Positions 1 through 10,765 of a DNA stretch of 64,000 nt are shown in pieces. The DNA lies in assembly GCA_047967505.1 (NCBI GenBank), contig CM106541.1; one strand, given 5' to 3'. The notes under the pieces are model-generated. The model was not told where the DNA came from. It saw nothing but the letters and a program-made list of their open reading frames with translations, and did not search any database. The number at the start of each line of letters is the position of its first letter. Position 1 is the first letter of the stretch. Origin of the DNA: Dipteris shenzhenensis. Taxonomy: Eukaryota > Polypodiophyta > Polypodiopsida > Gleicheniales. Made by a program: the position numbers and the translations under genes.

Positions 1-144
1 CCTCTTGACACTCACATACTTTATTTTTGTGAATAGTTTCTTGTGCTTTTGAGTTGTCGGTCCATTATCTAGCATTGAGTCTATTTCTCTTGAATCTTCA
101 TCTCTAAAAATAAAATGCAAAGTGCCCTTGGGAATTATTTGATG

Positions 145-888
145 TCACTTTATAATATCTTGGAATTGGTAATCTAGTAGACAACTTGATCTCATTAAAG
201 TCAACCGGTTGCCAATGCCTCTTGAATTTTGTGGTTGAGCTATTTCTCCTTCACAGTTAGATGTTCTGCCATCTATATGATCCATGCTAGTAAGTAAATT
301 AGGACCATCACAAGTCTTAGATGTTCTGTCATCTCTACCCTCCATTCCAAATACAACATCATGACCATGATCATTAATATTAGTAATTCCAATGAGCATG
401 TTTGAGTCACTTGCAACACAAGACAAGTCATCTATACCCATGAGTATGTTTGAGTTTCTTGCAATACAATACAAGTCTTCTATACGAGTGGGCATGTTTG
501 GATCACTTGCAACACCAGACAAGTCTTCTATACTAGTGAGCATGTTTGAGTCACTTGCAACACAAGACAAGTCTTCTATACTAGTGAGCATGTTTGAGTC
601 AATTGCAACACAAGACACATCTTCTATACCAATGAGAATGTTTGGGTCACTTGCAACACAAGCAACCTCTTCTCCATCAACATAACTTATGCTGATATGC
701 TCAACACCTGTGAGCATCCCACTATGGTAGTCTTCAAAGCTACTATTTCTTGATTTGGAGCCCACTCGTGTAGTTTTTTTCTTCTCATAATACTTTCTTG
801 TGTCTTCCATCACATTGAAGGGAATTATCTTACAAAAACTTGATTTCAAGAAAGCTAACACCCATTTGATAGTATTATTAACTTGCAT
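145..888 (-). CDS. hypothetical 247-aa ORF built on 16-aa repeats
   Basis: Open frame of 247 codons that I do not recognise. Its centre is a run of about six 16-residue units of the form xCVASDSNMLxSIEDL, equal to a 48-bp DNA minisatellite between roughly 370 and 670. The N-terminal 60 residues are lysine-rich and the tail is not repetitive. No catalytic motif, signal peptide or membrane segment is visible. The frame is open on both strands across the repeat because the unit length is a multiple of three, so openness is weak evidence of coding. It could be an exon of a degraded transposon gene or non-coding minisatellite. Bases 1-144 hold nothing I can identify. Confidence 0.3.
   Translation of the reverse strand: MQVNNTIKWVLAFLKSSFCKIIPFNVMEDTRKYYEKKKTTRVGSKSRNSSFEDYHSGMLTGVEHISISYVDGEEVACVASDPNILIGIEDVSCVAIDSNMLTSIEDLSCVASDSNMLTSIEDLSGVASDPNMPTRIEDLYCIARNSNILMGIDDLSCVASDSNMLIGITNINDHGHDVVFGMEGRDDRTSKTCDGPNLLTSMDHIDGRTSNCEGEIAQPQNSRGIGNRLTLMRSSCLLDYQFQDIIK
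370..670. repeat. 48-bp minisatellite
   Basis: About six diverged tandem copies of a 48-bp unit containing GAGCATGTTTGAGTCACTTG-like sequence followed by a segment like CAAGTCTTCTATACTAGTG. Copies differ at several positions each, so the array is not recent. It underlies the repetitive part of the overlapping ORF. The stretch 889-1149 after the ORF is AT-rich, with no gene seen. Confidence 0.75.
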
Positions 889-1149
889 ATAACACTTATT
901 TCATTAATTTTGGACTCATACATCTACAGTTGGACTAATCCTAAAACTCCTTCCCAAATGGAAAGTTTACTTTATGAAAATGTTGTTTGAGAATCAAAAG
1001 TTTAATTTTTGGCATTGTCATTTCCACAATAAATTTCAAAATATCTCTCTATAATGTTGCACTTAATAACAATTTAAATTAATAATTTAATTAAAAAAAT
1101 AGTTAAATTACATTTACATTAATAAAAGTAATTTAAATGTATGAAAAAA

Positions 1150-1594
1150 TTATATGTATGCATGCATGCATGTATGTATGGCCCATGCATGACATTAATT
1201 TACCATAAGAGGTGTCTAAAATCTTCAAGATATCATAATAGTATTAACAAACACCTTTTGAGAGTTTAAAAACTCTAAAATATGGTAGATATGGAGTCAC
1301 ACACGATGCTACATATGCATGCATGGAATGTAAACGTCCTTGGTTCGGCGATGGAAGGCCATTGATACACATGGTGGGACTACTACACTGCACTTGTCCA
1401 TGTGGCATGGGCATGACCGTAGCACTTTTAGTTGATCCCTGTTAGTGTGGGATTCATGCTACGATGACTATTGATGGAGGAGGAGGGGGAAAGAGAGAAA
1501 GAGAGGGCAGTAAGAAAGAGAGGAAAAGGAAGGGGGAAGGGAAAAAGAGGGGGAAGGGAAGGGAACGGAAGGAGAAAGGGAAGGGAAGAGGAGA

Positions 1595-1629
<35 letters not shown>

Positions 1630-3091
1630 GGGGGGGGAAGGGGAGGTGAGGTGAGGTGAAGCGGAAGGGAAGGGAACGGCAGGGTAAGGAAGGGGGAAGG
1701 GGCGAAGAGGGGGAGGGAGGAAGGAGAGGGGAGGGAAGGGGAATGGGGATGGGGAGGGGAAAGAAAGGGAGAGGGGTGAGGAAGGGAAGGAAAGGGAAAG
1801 GGGTGAGGAAGGGGGAAGGGGAGGGGAGGGGAGCGGAATGGGGAGGGGCAAGGGAGGGAAAGGGAGGGGTGAGGAAGGCAAGGGGAGTAGGGGAGGGGAG
1901 GGAAGGGGGAAGGGGAGGGGAGGGGGAGGAGGGAGGGGGAGGGGAGGGGTGAGGAAGGGAAAGAGTGGGAAGGGGGCCTCCCTAATGCATGCTTTGGAGG
2001 CCGTGGCCACCGACCACCTAAAGAGACAATAGAAGGAAATTCAAAATGGAGAGGAGGGGAAGGGCAAGGGGAGGGGAGGGGTGAGAAAGGGAAGGAGAGG
2101 AGAGGGGGCTCACAAATACATGCTCTGGTGGCCACGGCCACCAAGCCCCTCTGCAAAAATAAATAAATAATTATTATTTTTTGGATTGGAATGGGGAGGG
2201 GTGAAGGGAAGAGAGAGGGGAGGGAGAATAGAGAGGGAGCAGGGAGGGGAAGAGGAGAGGGAGAGGAAAAAGAGGAAGAGGGGAGGGGGAAAAGAGAGGG
2301 AAAGGGAGCAGAAGGGATGAGAGGGAGATGAGAGAGGAAGAGGGGAGAGGAAGAAGAGGGAAGAGAGGGAGAAGAGGGGACAACAGGGGAGAAGAGAGAG
2401 AGAGAGGGGAGGGGAGAGGAAGGGGAAAGTGAAGGGAGGGAGAGGGAAGGGGAATGTGAGAGGGGAGAAAATGGCAATATATAAAGCATGAAACCCTAAA
2501 ATTTTTGAATTCAAAGAAAGGAGGGGGAAGTTTGAATTCTAGAAGAGAGAAGGGAGAGAATGGCGAGGAGAGAGAGTGACACATTTGAATTCTAAGGAGG
2601 GAGAGGGAGCCTGAGAGGGAGAGAGGAAAAAAGAGAGGGAAATTCAAAACTTTAGGGTTCTATGGTTCTCTCTTTCCTTCAACCACACCAAGTGGGCGGC
2701 CGTGACCGCCATGCCCCTACACAATTTTTTTATTTTTATTTTTGGGCATAGGGGCTTGGTGGCCGCGGCCACCAGAGCATGAATTTGTTAACCCCCTCCC
2801 CTCTCCTTCCTTTCCTCACCTCACCCCTCCCTCACCCCTCCCCTTCCAAGAGCATGCATTAGACCTAGGCTTCACGGCCGCAGCCGCTAGAGCATCCATT
2901 AGTCAGTCCCCCTTCCCACTCCTTTCCTTCCGCACCTCTCCCCTCCCCTTCCCCCTCTCCTTCCCTTATCCCTTGCATCCCCTGCCTTGCCCTCCCAATC
3001 CCCATTCCCCTCCCCTGCCCTCCCCTTCCTCCCTCCCCTCCTTTCCCCATTCCTCACCCTACCCTTCCCTTCCCCTCCCCTCCCCTCCCCC

Positions 3092-3126
<35 letters not shown>

Positions 3127-3660
3127 CCTCCTCTTCCCTACCCCTTCTCCTTCCCTTTCCTTCCTTTCTCGCTCCCCTCCCCTTTTCCCTTTCTTTTCCT
3201 CTCTTTCCCACCTCCCTCCCTTTCTCTCTTTCCCCCTCCCTCTCCTTCATCACAACAGTCACACCATGAATCCCACATGGACACAGATCAACTAAAATCC
3301 TTGCAAGCATGCCTATGCCATGTGGACAAGTGCATTGCACCGGTCCCACCATATGTATCAATGGCCTTCCATCGATGAACCAAGGACATGTACGTTCCAT
3401 GCATGCATGTGCAGTGTCGTGTGTGATGCCATATCTATGAGACTTTAGAGTTTTTAAACTCTCAAAAGGTGTTTATTGATACCGTTATGACATGCTGAAA
3501 ATTTTAGAGTACTCTTATTGTAAATTAATGTCATGAGCGGGCCGTACATGCATACATGCATGCATACATACATACATACATACATGCATGCATGCATACC
3601 ACTACTCTTATGGTATATTAATGTCATATATGGGCCATACATACATACATACATTATAGG
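1150..3660. mobile_element. fold-back element with long purine/pyrimidine inverted arms
   Basis: The left part (about 1,150-2,010) and right part (about 2,870-3,600) are inverted copies of each other. Both outer ends carry GCATGCATG runs, then a GGCCC..ATGACATTAATTTAC segment, then a segment ending in CTCAAAAGGTGTTTATTGAT or its complement. Inside, the left arm is almost pure GGGAAGGGGAGG-type purine and the right arm is the matching pyrimidine tract. The centre contains copies of a GGTGGCCGCGGCCACC-like palindrome. No transposase is encoded. Long inverted arms suggest a fold-back or long-TIR MULE-derived element; target duplications cannot be called because the flanks are ATGC microsatellite. 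The long S/P/L-rich and G/R/K-rich ORFs here are artefacts of base composition. Confidence 0.6.
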
Positions 3661-3679
3661 ACTCGTATAGTAAATTAAT
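3505..3679. repeat. three reiterated end segments of the fold-back element
   Basis: A unit resembling ACTCTTATTGTAAATTAATG followed by GTCAT and GGGCC then TACATGCATACAT occurs at about 3,509, again at about 3,603 and, shortened, at about 3,658. They look like repeated copies of the right end of the fold-back element, the last one cut by the CACTA end at 3,680. Confidence 0.5.
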
Positions 3680-3927
3680 CACTACAAGGCACAGGCCCTT
3701 TTTTGACGGAAATACTGACCTTTTTTATACTAAAAAGTTCTTTTTCGACGGGCACAAAAGTTGGTATTTACGTCGCTATAAGCATTGGAAAAGAACGATC
3801 GCTATATAAACGTCGCTATATAGCGACACTGATAAACGTCGCTATATAGTGACACTGGTAAATGTCTCTATATAACGACATTGGTAAATGTCACTATATA
3901 GCAACGATTAATAAAAGCTTTTAAACA

Positions 3928-3981
3928 ACATTAGTGGGGCTAAATAGGGCCACAGCAAGCCCTGTTTTGGCCCCACTAATG
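3928..3981. repeat. CACTA family-1 terminal hairpin
   Basis: ACATTAGTGGGGC...GCCCCACTAATGT is an inverted repeat with a short loop. It corresponds to the hairpin at 55,351-55,413 in the complete element, just 3' of the accessory gene. Confidence 0.7.
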
Positions 3982-4079
3982 TTTTTTTTAAAGTAATTAC
4001 AAAAGAATGTCGTTTGTTACAAAATTTCCTTTGTTACAAAAGCATATACATGTTGAAGATATACAACATTGTTTGATAC

Positions 4080-5180
4080 AAAACTACCCTTTCGAAAGAG
4101 AGGAGAAAAGAAGAAAAGAGGGGAAAAAAGAGAAAATGAGAGAAAGCATATGCTTATAAAAACAAGAGAAAAGAGAATGAAAGAGAGGAAATAAGAGGGA
4201 AAAAGAAGAGAAAGAAGATAAAGGAAGAGGGGAAAAGAGAAGGAAAAAAGAGAGGGGAAAAGCATATGAGCATATGAGCATATACTCATGCATAAGCATA
4301 AGCATAGGCAAATGCATATGCTAATGAATAGAATAGAAGAGAGGATGAAAGAGAGGAAATAAGAGAGGGGAAAAGAAGAGAAGGAAGAGAAAGGAAGACG
4401 AGAAAAGAGAAGGAAAAAAGAGGGGAAAAGCATATGAGCATATGAGCATATGCTCATGCATAAGCATAAGCATATGAGCTCGCATAAGCATAGGCAAATG
4501 CATATGCTTATGAAAAGAAGAGAAAAGAGGGTGAAAGAGAGAAAATAAGAGAAGGGAAAAGAAGAGAAGGAAAAGGAAGAGGGGGAAAAAGAATGAAAAA
4601 AGAGAGGGGAAAAGAGCATAAGCATAAGAGAAGGAAAAAGAAGAGGGGAAAATAAGAAAAGAGAGTAGAAAAGAAGAAAAGAGGGGAAAAAAGAGAAAAG
4701 AGAGAAAGCATATGCTTATACTTATGCATGAGCATATGAGCATATGCTCATGCATAAGCATAAGCTTATGAGAGAGATACATAGACAAATGAATATGCTT
4801 ATGAAAAGAAGAGAAAAGAGGATGAAAGAGAGGAAATAAGAGAGGGGAAAAGCAGAGAAAGAAGAGAAAGAAAGAGGGCAAAAGAGAAGGAAAAAAGAGA
4901 GGGGAAAAGAAAAAAAGAGAGGAAAAAAGAGAAAGCATATGCTTATGCTTATGCATGAGCATATGAGCATATGCTCATGCATAAGCATAGGCAAATGCAT
5001 ATGCTTATGAAAAGAGGAGAAAAGATGATGAAATAGAGGAAATAAGAGAGGGGAAAAGAAGAGAAGAGGGAAAAAGAGAAGGAAAAGAGAGAGAGGAAAA
5101 GCATATGAGCATATGAGCATATGCTCATGCATAAGCGTAAGCATATGACAATAAGCATAGGCAAATGCATATGCTTATGA
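4080..5180. repeat. GCATAAGC/GCATATGC palindromic satellite (short version)
   Basis: Blocks of GCATATGAGCATATGCTCATGC-type self-complementary sequence alternate with purine-rich GAAGAGAGGAAATAAGAG stretches, repeated about six times. Position and composition match the larger array at 49.2-53.3 kb in the complete element. Long L/S/F-rich ORFs here are composition artefacts. Confidence 0.8.
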
Positions 5181-5417
5181 AAAGAAGAGAAAAGAGGATG
5201 AAAGAGAGGAAATAAGAGAGGGGAAAAGAAGAGAAGGAAGAGGAAGGAAGAGGGGAAAAGAGAATGAAAAAAGAGAGGGGAAAAGAAGAAAAGAGAGGAA
5301 GAAGAGTTAAATAAGAGAGGGAGGGAAAGAGGGGGGAAAGAGGGAGGAAAAGAGGAAAAGATGGGAAGAAGAGGGAATAAGAGAAGAGAGGGAAAGAAAG
5401 GGTTCATATGCCCATCA

Positions 5418-5448
5418 CTGCAGCTAGTGCTTAAAGTGCTAGCTGCAG
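5418..5448. repeat. conserved palindrome CTGCAGCTAG..CTAGCTGCAG
   Basis: A 31-bp palindrome centred on TTAA. The same palindrome sits at 49,063-49,093 in the complete CACTA element, each time just downstream of the leader-exon splice donor and before the satellite array. Confidence 0.7.
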
Positions 5449-6387
5449 GCTAATGCAAATAACGAAAACAAGAAAAGGAAAAAAGAAAAAGCACTTTCTT
5501 ACCTGGAAAAGTCCCGCTCGCGGTGTTTTGTGGATTGGCCCTACAAAAGAGAGGAAACATACCATTTTTTAGATAACTAGTTAGAGGAAGAAGGAGTTTG
5601 GAGAAGCAACTTTCCAAAGGGATTGGATTGAGGGGACAAGCATAAGCCTACAAACAAGGAGAAATCATGAAAGGAAGGGAAAGAGCAGGAACAGAAATAC
5701 CAAAAAGAGAAGAGCAAATCTCGTGTTTTGTCCTTAATCTCTGAAAATCAAGCATGACAATTAGTACATAGGCTAAGCAATGCAAGGAGAAACATGCTTC
5801 AACACTCACAAAATGAAATCTCACAAAAAATGAACCTACATTACTTAAAGAGACACACCTTGAAAAACTTCCTTTCACACAAGTAGAGAGGGAGAAGGGT
5901 GGAGAGGGAGCACAAGTGTCAATGGGAGAGGGGCTTGGTAGGGGTTAGGAGTGTGGGGAATGTGTTGCTATATAGCGACACTGGTTAATCATTATATAGC
6001 AACACTTATACCCTAAAAGTGTCGCTATATAGCAACACTTATATCCTAAGTGTTGCTATATGGCAACACTTATACCCTAAAAGTGTCGCTATATACTTAT
6101 ACCCTAAAAGCATCACTCTATAGTGACGCTTTGCCCTGTTTCATTGCTATATAGTGATGCTTTTAGGATATAAGTATATAGCGACACTTATATCCTAAAA
6201 GTGTCGCTATATACTTATATCCTAAAAGCCTCACTATATAGCGACAAAGTAGGGCAAAACTTCACTATATAGTGATGGTTCAAGGCACTTGATCTTAGAA
6301 GAGAGGGAAGGAGCTCATGGGTGGCTATTTTTTGGATCTTAATGGATTCCTTGTATTTTGTGTTATAATTTTGGAGGTGTGCAACAG

Positions 6388-6625
6388 ATGGCAGCGATGA
6401 GTGGAGGCTTGTTAGATGATGCGCCAATGCTCGAGAGCGTAAAGTGGCTTACGGAGAGGTTGTATTGTCATTGCACTCATTGCAAGCGAGAAGTACGACA
6501 TCAACACCATATTGTCATGGGCCACTTAAGGATGTATGGGGAGGAGCCCAAACCAATACCCACCATTGGTGGTGCACGCAGTGATGGATCATCGAAAAGT
6601 CAATGCTATTTGAGTTCGTGATTAA
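6388..6625 (+). pseudogene. TNP2 transposase exon 1, family-1 CACTA fragment
   Basis: Encodes WLTERLYCHCTHCKREVRH and HLRMYGEEPKP, matching the first exon of the intact transposase at 47,721-47,927. This N-terminal region has a CxC..C cysteine cluster like the transposase-associated domain of plant CACTA proteins. It is followed at about 6,700-6,760 by exon-2-like sequence and at 6,790-6,960 by a short exon-3/exon-7 hybrid (MVPLIEELQILW, DISRAPRHTNDIS), showing multiple internal deletions. No intact product is possible. Confidence 0.75.
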
Positions 6626-6959
6626 TATTGCCTACGTACACGACATGAAATCTTGAGACAAGATCTTATATTTACACAAAATCTTTGAGGAGTATAGTCT
6701 CCCAGATGTGCCAGATTATGACGAGGGTATGATGGACATGATGGATTCTATTTTGAGGGGCAATGCATGTGATGTCCAAGTCTTAGGCCATGTACATGGT
6801 ACCTTTGATAGAGGAGTTACAAATCTTATGGACAGGAGTGCCGGTCTCTGATATTTCTAGAGCTCCTAGACATACCAATGACATTTCTATGTGGAACACA
6901 TCGATTGAAAGGGAGTCACGTATGATTGTGGAGTCATGGCTAACTTCACACAAAACAGG

Positions 6960-7345
6960 GCAAAGTGTCGCTATATAGCGACGGTTTAGGGCACTTGATC
7001 TAAGAAGAGAGGGAAGGAGCTTATGGGTGGCTATTTTTTGGATCTTAATGATTTCCTTGCATTTTGTGTTGTGATTTTGGAGGTGTACAGCTGGAAGGGA
7101 GTGGAAGCTTGTCAAATGATGCACCAATTCCTTGGGAGCACAGAGTGGCTTACGAAGAGGTTGTATTGTCATTGCACTCATTGCAACCGAGAGGTATGAC
7201 ATCAACGCCGTATTGTCATGCACCACTTGAGGATGTATGGGGAGGAGCCCAAACCAATACCCACCGTTGGTGGTACACATGGTGATGGATCATCAGGGAG
7301 TCAATGCTATTTGAGTTCGTGATTAATATTGCATGCGTACGTGAC
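6960..7345 (+). pseudogene. second copy of the TNP2 exon 1 region
   Basis: Repeats the segment at about 6,246-6,640, from the subterminal motif GTCGCTATATAGCGAC and the phrase GGGCACTTGATCT through exon 1. The exon frame carries indels (LTKRLYCHCTHCNRE is seen only after frame shifts). It is a direct duplication inside the truncated CACTA copy and ends at the copia LTR. Confidence 0.65.
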
Positions 7346-7350
7346 ACGAA

Positions 7351-7702
7351 TGTGAAGATAGTGGGAGAGAAGGAAGGAGTATCACTTATGGCTTTCTCAC
7401 AGACACAATGGGGGAATACACACAAAGGTGGAGGCTGAAAGAAGTTTTCCTCTTCTTAGTTGTGTAAGCCAAAAGAACTCTAGTACAAAGAAATAGAAGA
7501 ACCCTATATGTGGGTCTCAAACCAAACTCAGCTAACTAAGGTGGCATACTAATTGAGCCACGAACTAGAGTACATAAGGATAGGTGTCATCCAGATATTA
7601 TTCATAGGCAGTGTACCAACCACATCTGCAGCTAACAAGTCAATGACATAAATGCACAACAGTCACCCTGGCATATCGCGAGTGGAGCTCGATATCTCAA
7701 CA
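7351..7702 (-). repeat. copia LTR (3' LTR of the 7.3-10.0 kb element)
   Basis: Read on the minus strand it starts TGTTGAGATATCGAGC directly after a purine tract (CGAGGGGGAG, the polypurine tract) and ends ATCTTCACA, giving TG..CA borders and 352 bp. The flanking bases are ACGAA at 7,346-7,350. It lies inside the TNP2 exon copy of the truncated CACTA element. Confidence 0.75.
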
Positions 7703-10003
7703 CTCCCCCTCGAGCGCAATCCCAATTCCTGCACACCAAGTAGGTCTCTGAAATTGCACAGCTTCTCTGTGCCCAATGCCTTTGTGAATATGTCACCTAC
7801 CTATTCCTCTGTGCTGACATAAACTAGATCAATTAGACCTAGTAAAACCTTCTCCCGCACATAGTGATAATGCACCTCAATGTGCTTTGTTCTAGCACGA
7901 TAGACTAGGTTATTTGCCAAGTCTATACTGCTCATGTTGTCACAATCAATGACAACTGGCCCATCTGTAGACTGATGCATATCATAAAGTAGCTTATGCA
8001 ACCAAGCTACCTCACATGCAAGGCAACTGTAGGCTATTTCTTGCTGCTCCAAGTGACTACAGCACTCCCAAAAGAGAACACATATCTCGGGGGGGTCACT
8101 CATCATATGTAACCCTATCACGTGAGTTCAACAGAAGGATTTTTTTTATTTCTCAAATTTACAGAAATAAATATACATAAGGGACTATTTAAAATAGTTT
8201 TGGAAAAAATTTACAGATTTATATAGAAAAGGGGTACATTTTATTAATGAAATTTTTTACAGATAAGGGACTTTAAATATAGGCCTTGAACGCACGTGAT
8301 ATAGAGGGTTTATACATAGTGACCCCCCCGAGACACATATCCACTGGTAGATCGTCTATCAGAAATACTACTAGCCCAATCAGCATCAGTGTATCCATGC
8401 AACTGTATCTGAACCCCAGCCTTATAAAATAGTCCATACTGTAATGTGGACTTCACATACCTGAGTATGCATATAGCCGCATCCAAATGCGGTTTCCTCG
8501 GAGCCTACATAAACTGACTTACGAATCCAATAGCATAGCTCAAATCTGGCTTGGTAATAGTAATATAAATCAAACTCCCTACTATGCATCTGTACATAGT
8601 AGGGTCTTCCAGAAGCTCACCTGCATTTGCGCTCAGCTTCACATTTTGCTCCAAAGGAACTAAAATAGGCTTACAACCTGTCATCCCATATTTGGATAGC
8701 ATGTCCAATCCATACTTCCTCTGCAAGAGCTGTATCCCACTTGGTGATCTAATCACCTCAATGCCCAAGAAATAATGCAGCTCTCCCAAATCCTTCATCT
8801 CAAACTTTTGCTTCAATAGCAGTTTCACATGAAGGATATCTTCATCACTATCACCTGTGATGATCAAATCATCAACATAAATGACAAGCAGCATAATACC
8901 TTTCTCTGTTTTTCTCACATAAAGTGAGAAATCTACGTTGGAAATCTGAAAGCCAATAGTGACAAGATACTGTCCTATCTTGTCAGACCATGCTCTAAGT
9001 GCTTGCTTCAAGCCATACAAGGCTTTCTTCAACCTGCAAACAAACTCAGGATGAACAGCATGAACATAACCTGGTGGTTGCTCCATAAAGAACTCTTCTT
9101 GCAAGTCATCATGCAAGAAGGCATTCTTTACATCCATCTGATGTAAAGACCATCGCTTTGATGCAGCCATAGCAATGACTGCTCTTACGGTTGCCATCCT
9201 TGCAACCGGACTGAATGTTTCTTCATAATCAATGCCATATGTCTGTGCATATCCCTTGACATCTAATCTTGCCTTGTATCTATTCATAGAACCATCTGCA
9301 TTGTGCTTCACCTTATAAACCCACTAAAGGCCAATTGCATTCTTGTCTTTAGGCAAAGGCACCAATTCCCATGTAGCATTTGCTTCCAAGGCATCCAGTT
9401 CTTCATCCATGGCTTTCTCCGATTTTTCTTCATCCATGGCTTTCTCCCATGGCTTGCTCAAAAGAAGTGGGTTCTGGTTCCTGTATCACTTTCACCATAT
9501 AGGCATAGTGAATGGCTATAAATACATTATATTTCAGCCTATCCATAGGATACCTAGCTCTGGTAGACCTATGCAAAATAGGCTCACTTCCAGGTGCTCT
9601 CAAAACATCCCTGGTCTTCCTTCGTCCAGGTGTATCAATAGAAGGAATACCCAACTCATCATCAATGCTCTGTTCTGAGCCACTAGATTCACCATCCACA
9701 TAAGAGTGACCTGCATTCACATCAAACATGGGCTGATCTACCTTCTCTTTTCCTTTTCGTGATACCTGCATACCACCATCTGCATTGCTTTGAGGAGATT
9801 CTCCTGATCTCAATCTACCTGTCCATGGCGAAGTATGTGAACCACTCCTAGAGGACACTGCAAGTCCACTAATATTTTGTGATTGCTGCTGTGAATTCTG
9901 TGCAGCATTATCATATTGTGCATCCACATCATCACTCACATTTACTAGTTTATACCAGCTGCTCATCTCATCAGAAACAACATCTCTGCTCAATGTAAAC
10001 TTG
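7703..10003 (-). pseudogene. Ty1/copia polyprotein, 3' half (RT and RNase H)
   Basis: Three adjacent minus-strand frames read in order: integrase-RT linker (9,993-9,430), reverse transcriptase (9,311-8,505; VARMATVRAVIAMAASK, MDVKNAFL, YGLKQALRAW, and YVDDLIITGDSDED with the YVDD centre), then RNase H with IDCDNMSSIDLANN and KHIEVHYHYVREKV (8,121-7,801). Frames are split by indels, by in-frame TAG stops at about 8,505 and 7,801, and by a MITE at 8,086-8,332. Gag, protease and most of integrase are missing because the copy breaks at about 10,003. It is the same family as the plus-strand copy at 21.1-24.9 kb. Confidence 0.85.
8086..8332 (-). mobile_element. 247-bp MITE, copy A
   Basis: Starts CTCGGGGGGGTCACT and ends with its inverse; 247 bp. 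The flanks are the perfect 8-bp duplication ACACATAT (8,078-8,085 and 8,333-8,340). It interrupts the RNase H frame of a copia element, and the outer halves join cleanly when the element and one duplication are skipped. No coding capacity; the centre is AT-rich. Confidence 0.92.
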
Positions 10004-10239
10004 CAATTGATGTATTATCCATTTCATTTTGAATGACACATTCACTAGTCAACATAAGTACCTCCACCACATAGAGAAAATTCTGAGAATAGACCTTGAA
10101 TTTGCCAACTGCTAACACTTCTCTAGAGAAGGACAATATATCAACTTTTTCCCTCGGGAAATAAGTTTTCTTGATATCTTAAAAGTATGTCTTTGGCAAA
10201 ATTTCATCTTGATTTCAAAGAGTTCTTTGTGCTTGCATA

Positions 10240-10452
10240 TTAAAAATCATTAATGTCACATTGTAATATATCACCCAATGTTTCAAAGTCTCCATGTGGA
10301 TATTTTAATAGTACTTCAGGATTGATCACATTGGTGATTATCACTACACATCTTCTCTCAACACAATGTTGAAAATGACACACGTTCATACGATCAAGAC
10401 TATGTATTTGTCCAATGTCTACCGCATCATTCTTCTCACATAACACACACAT
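10240..10452 (-). CDS. unrecognised 70-aa ORF
   Basis: Short frame containing MCVLCEKNDAVDIGQIH and NPEVLLKYPHGDFETLGDI. The codons look protein-like rather than repetitive, and minus-strand sequence on its left (about 10,010-10,240) continues in broken frames. It may be part of a degraded mobile-element gene. I assign no function. The rest of 10,004-11,380 contains no gene I can support. Confidence 0.25.
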   Translation of the reverse strand: MCVLCEKNDAVDIGQIHSLDRMNVCHFQHCVERRCVVIITNVINPEVLLKYPHGDFETLGDILQCDINDF

Positions 10453-10599
10453 CTAAACCCTCTATTAGGGTGAATATCTATAATGCAAGAAAGTATTAAG
10501 ATTAGAATCTACAAAAAAAGCCAACAAATCTCTACTTTATAGTATTTAGCCCTAAAAATGCTCAATTTTTATATCAAATCAAGAACAAAACCATTCCTT

Positions 10600-10765
10600 A
10601 ACCCTCCTAAACTCTAACTTAAAACCCTAGATCATAGATCTTAGACCCTAGATCATAAATCCTAAATCCTAGATCTTAAAACCTTTAAAACCCTAGACCC
10701 TAGACCCTAGACCCTTAACCCTTGCTCCTAGACCCTAGAAGCTAGACCTTAAACCCTAGCCAAAC
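10600..10765. repeat. degenerate CCCTAGA/CCCTAAA telomere-like repeat
   Basis: Repeated CCCTAGA and CCCTAAA words, including three consecutive copies of CCCTAGA. They resemble the plant telomere word CCCTAAA but are degenerate and interstitial. It could be an old telomeric insertion or simple-sequence drift; there is no sign of a chromosome end. Confidence 0.5.

Larger units (their letters stand above)
3680..7350 (+). mobile_element. truncated family-1 CACTA transposon (inverted orientation)
   Basis: Begins with CACTACAAGGCACAGGCCC, matching the right terminus of the complete element at 43,425-55,706, but reversed. It then shows subterminal GTCGCTATATAGCGAC-type motifs (3,770-3,900), the TTAGTGGGGCTAAA hairpin, the GCATAAGC-type palindromic array (about 4,080-5,180), the leader exon (5,515-5,555, minus strand), a second motif cluster (5,960-6,280) and the first exon of the TNP2 transposase on the plus strand. 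The accessory gene and most of the transposase are deleted, so it cannot be autonomous. The copia LTR at 7,351 interrupts its right side. Confidence 0.85.

Noticed and set aside
1428-3400. Long S/P/L-rich and G/R/K-rich ORFs (up to 353 codons)
   Set aside because: They follow pure purine or pyrimidine tracts that rarely contain stop codons and occur in several frames at once; no protein-like composition.
4017-5407. Overlapping 140-213-codon L/S/F-rich ORFs on the minus strand
   Set aside because: Products of the GCATAAGC/GAAGAG repeat array; all frames look alike and match no family.
10600-10765. True telomere or chromosome end
   Set aside because: CCCTAGA/CCCTAAA words are degenerate and flanked by ordinary transposon sequence on both sides.
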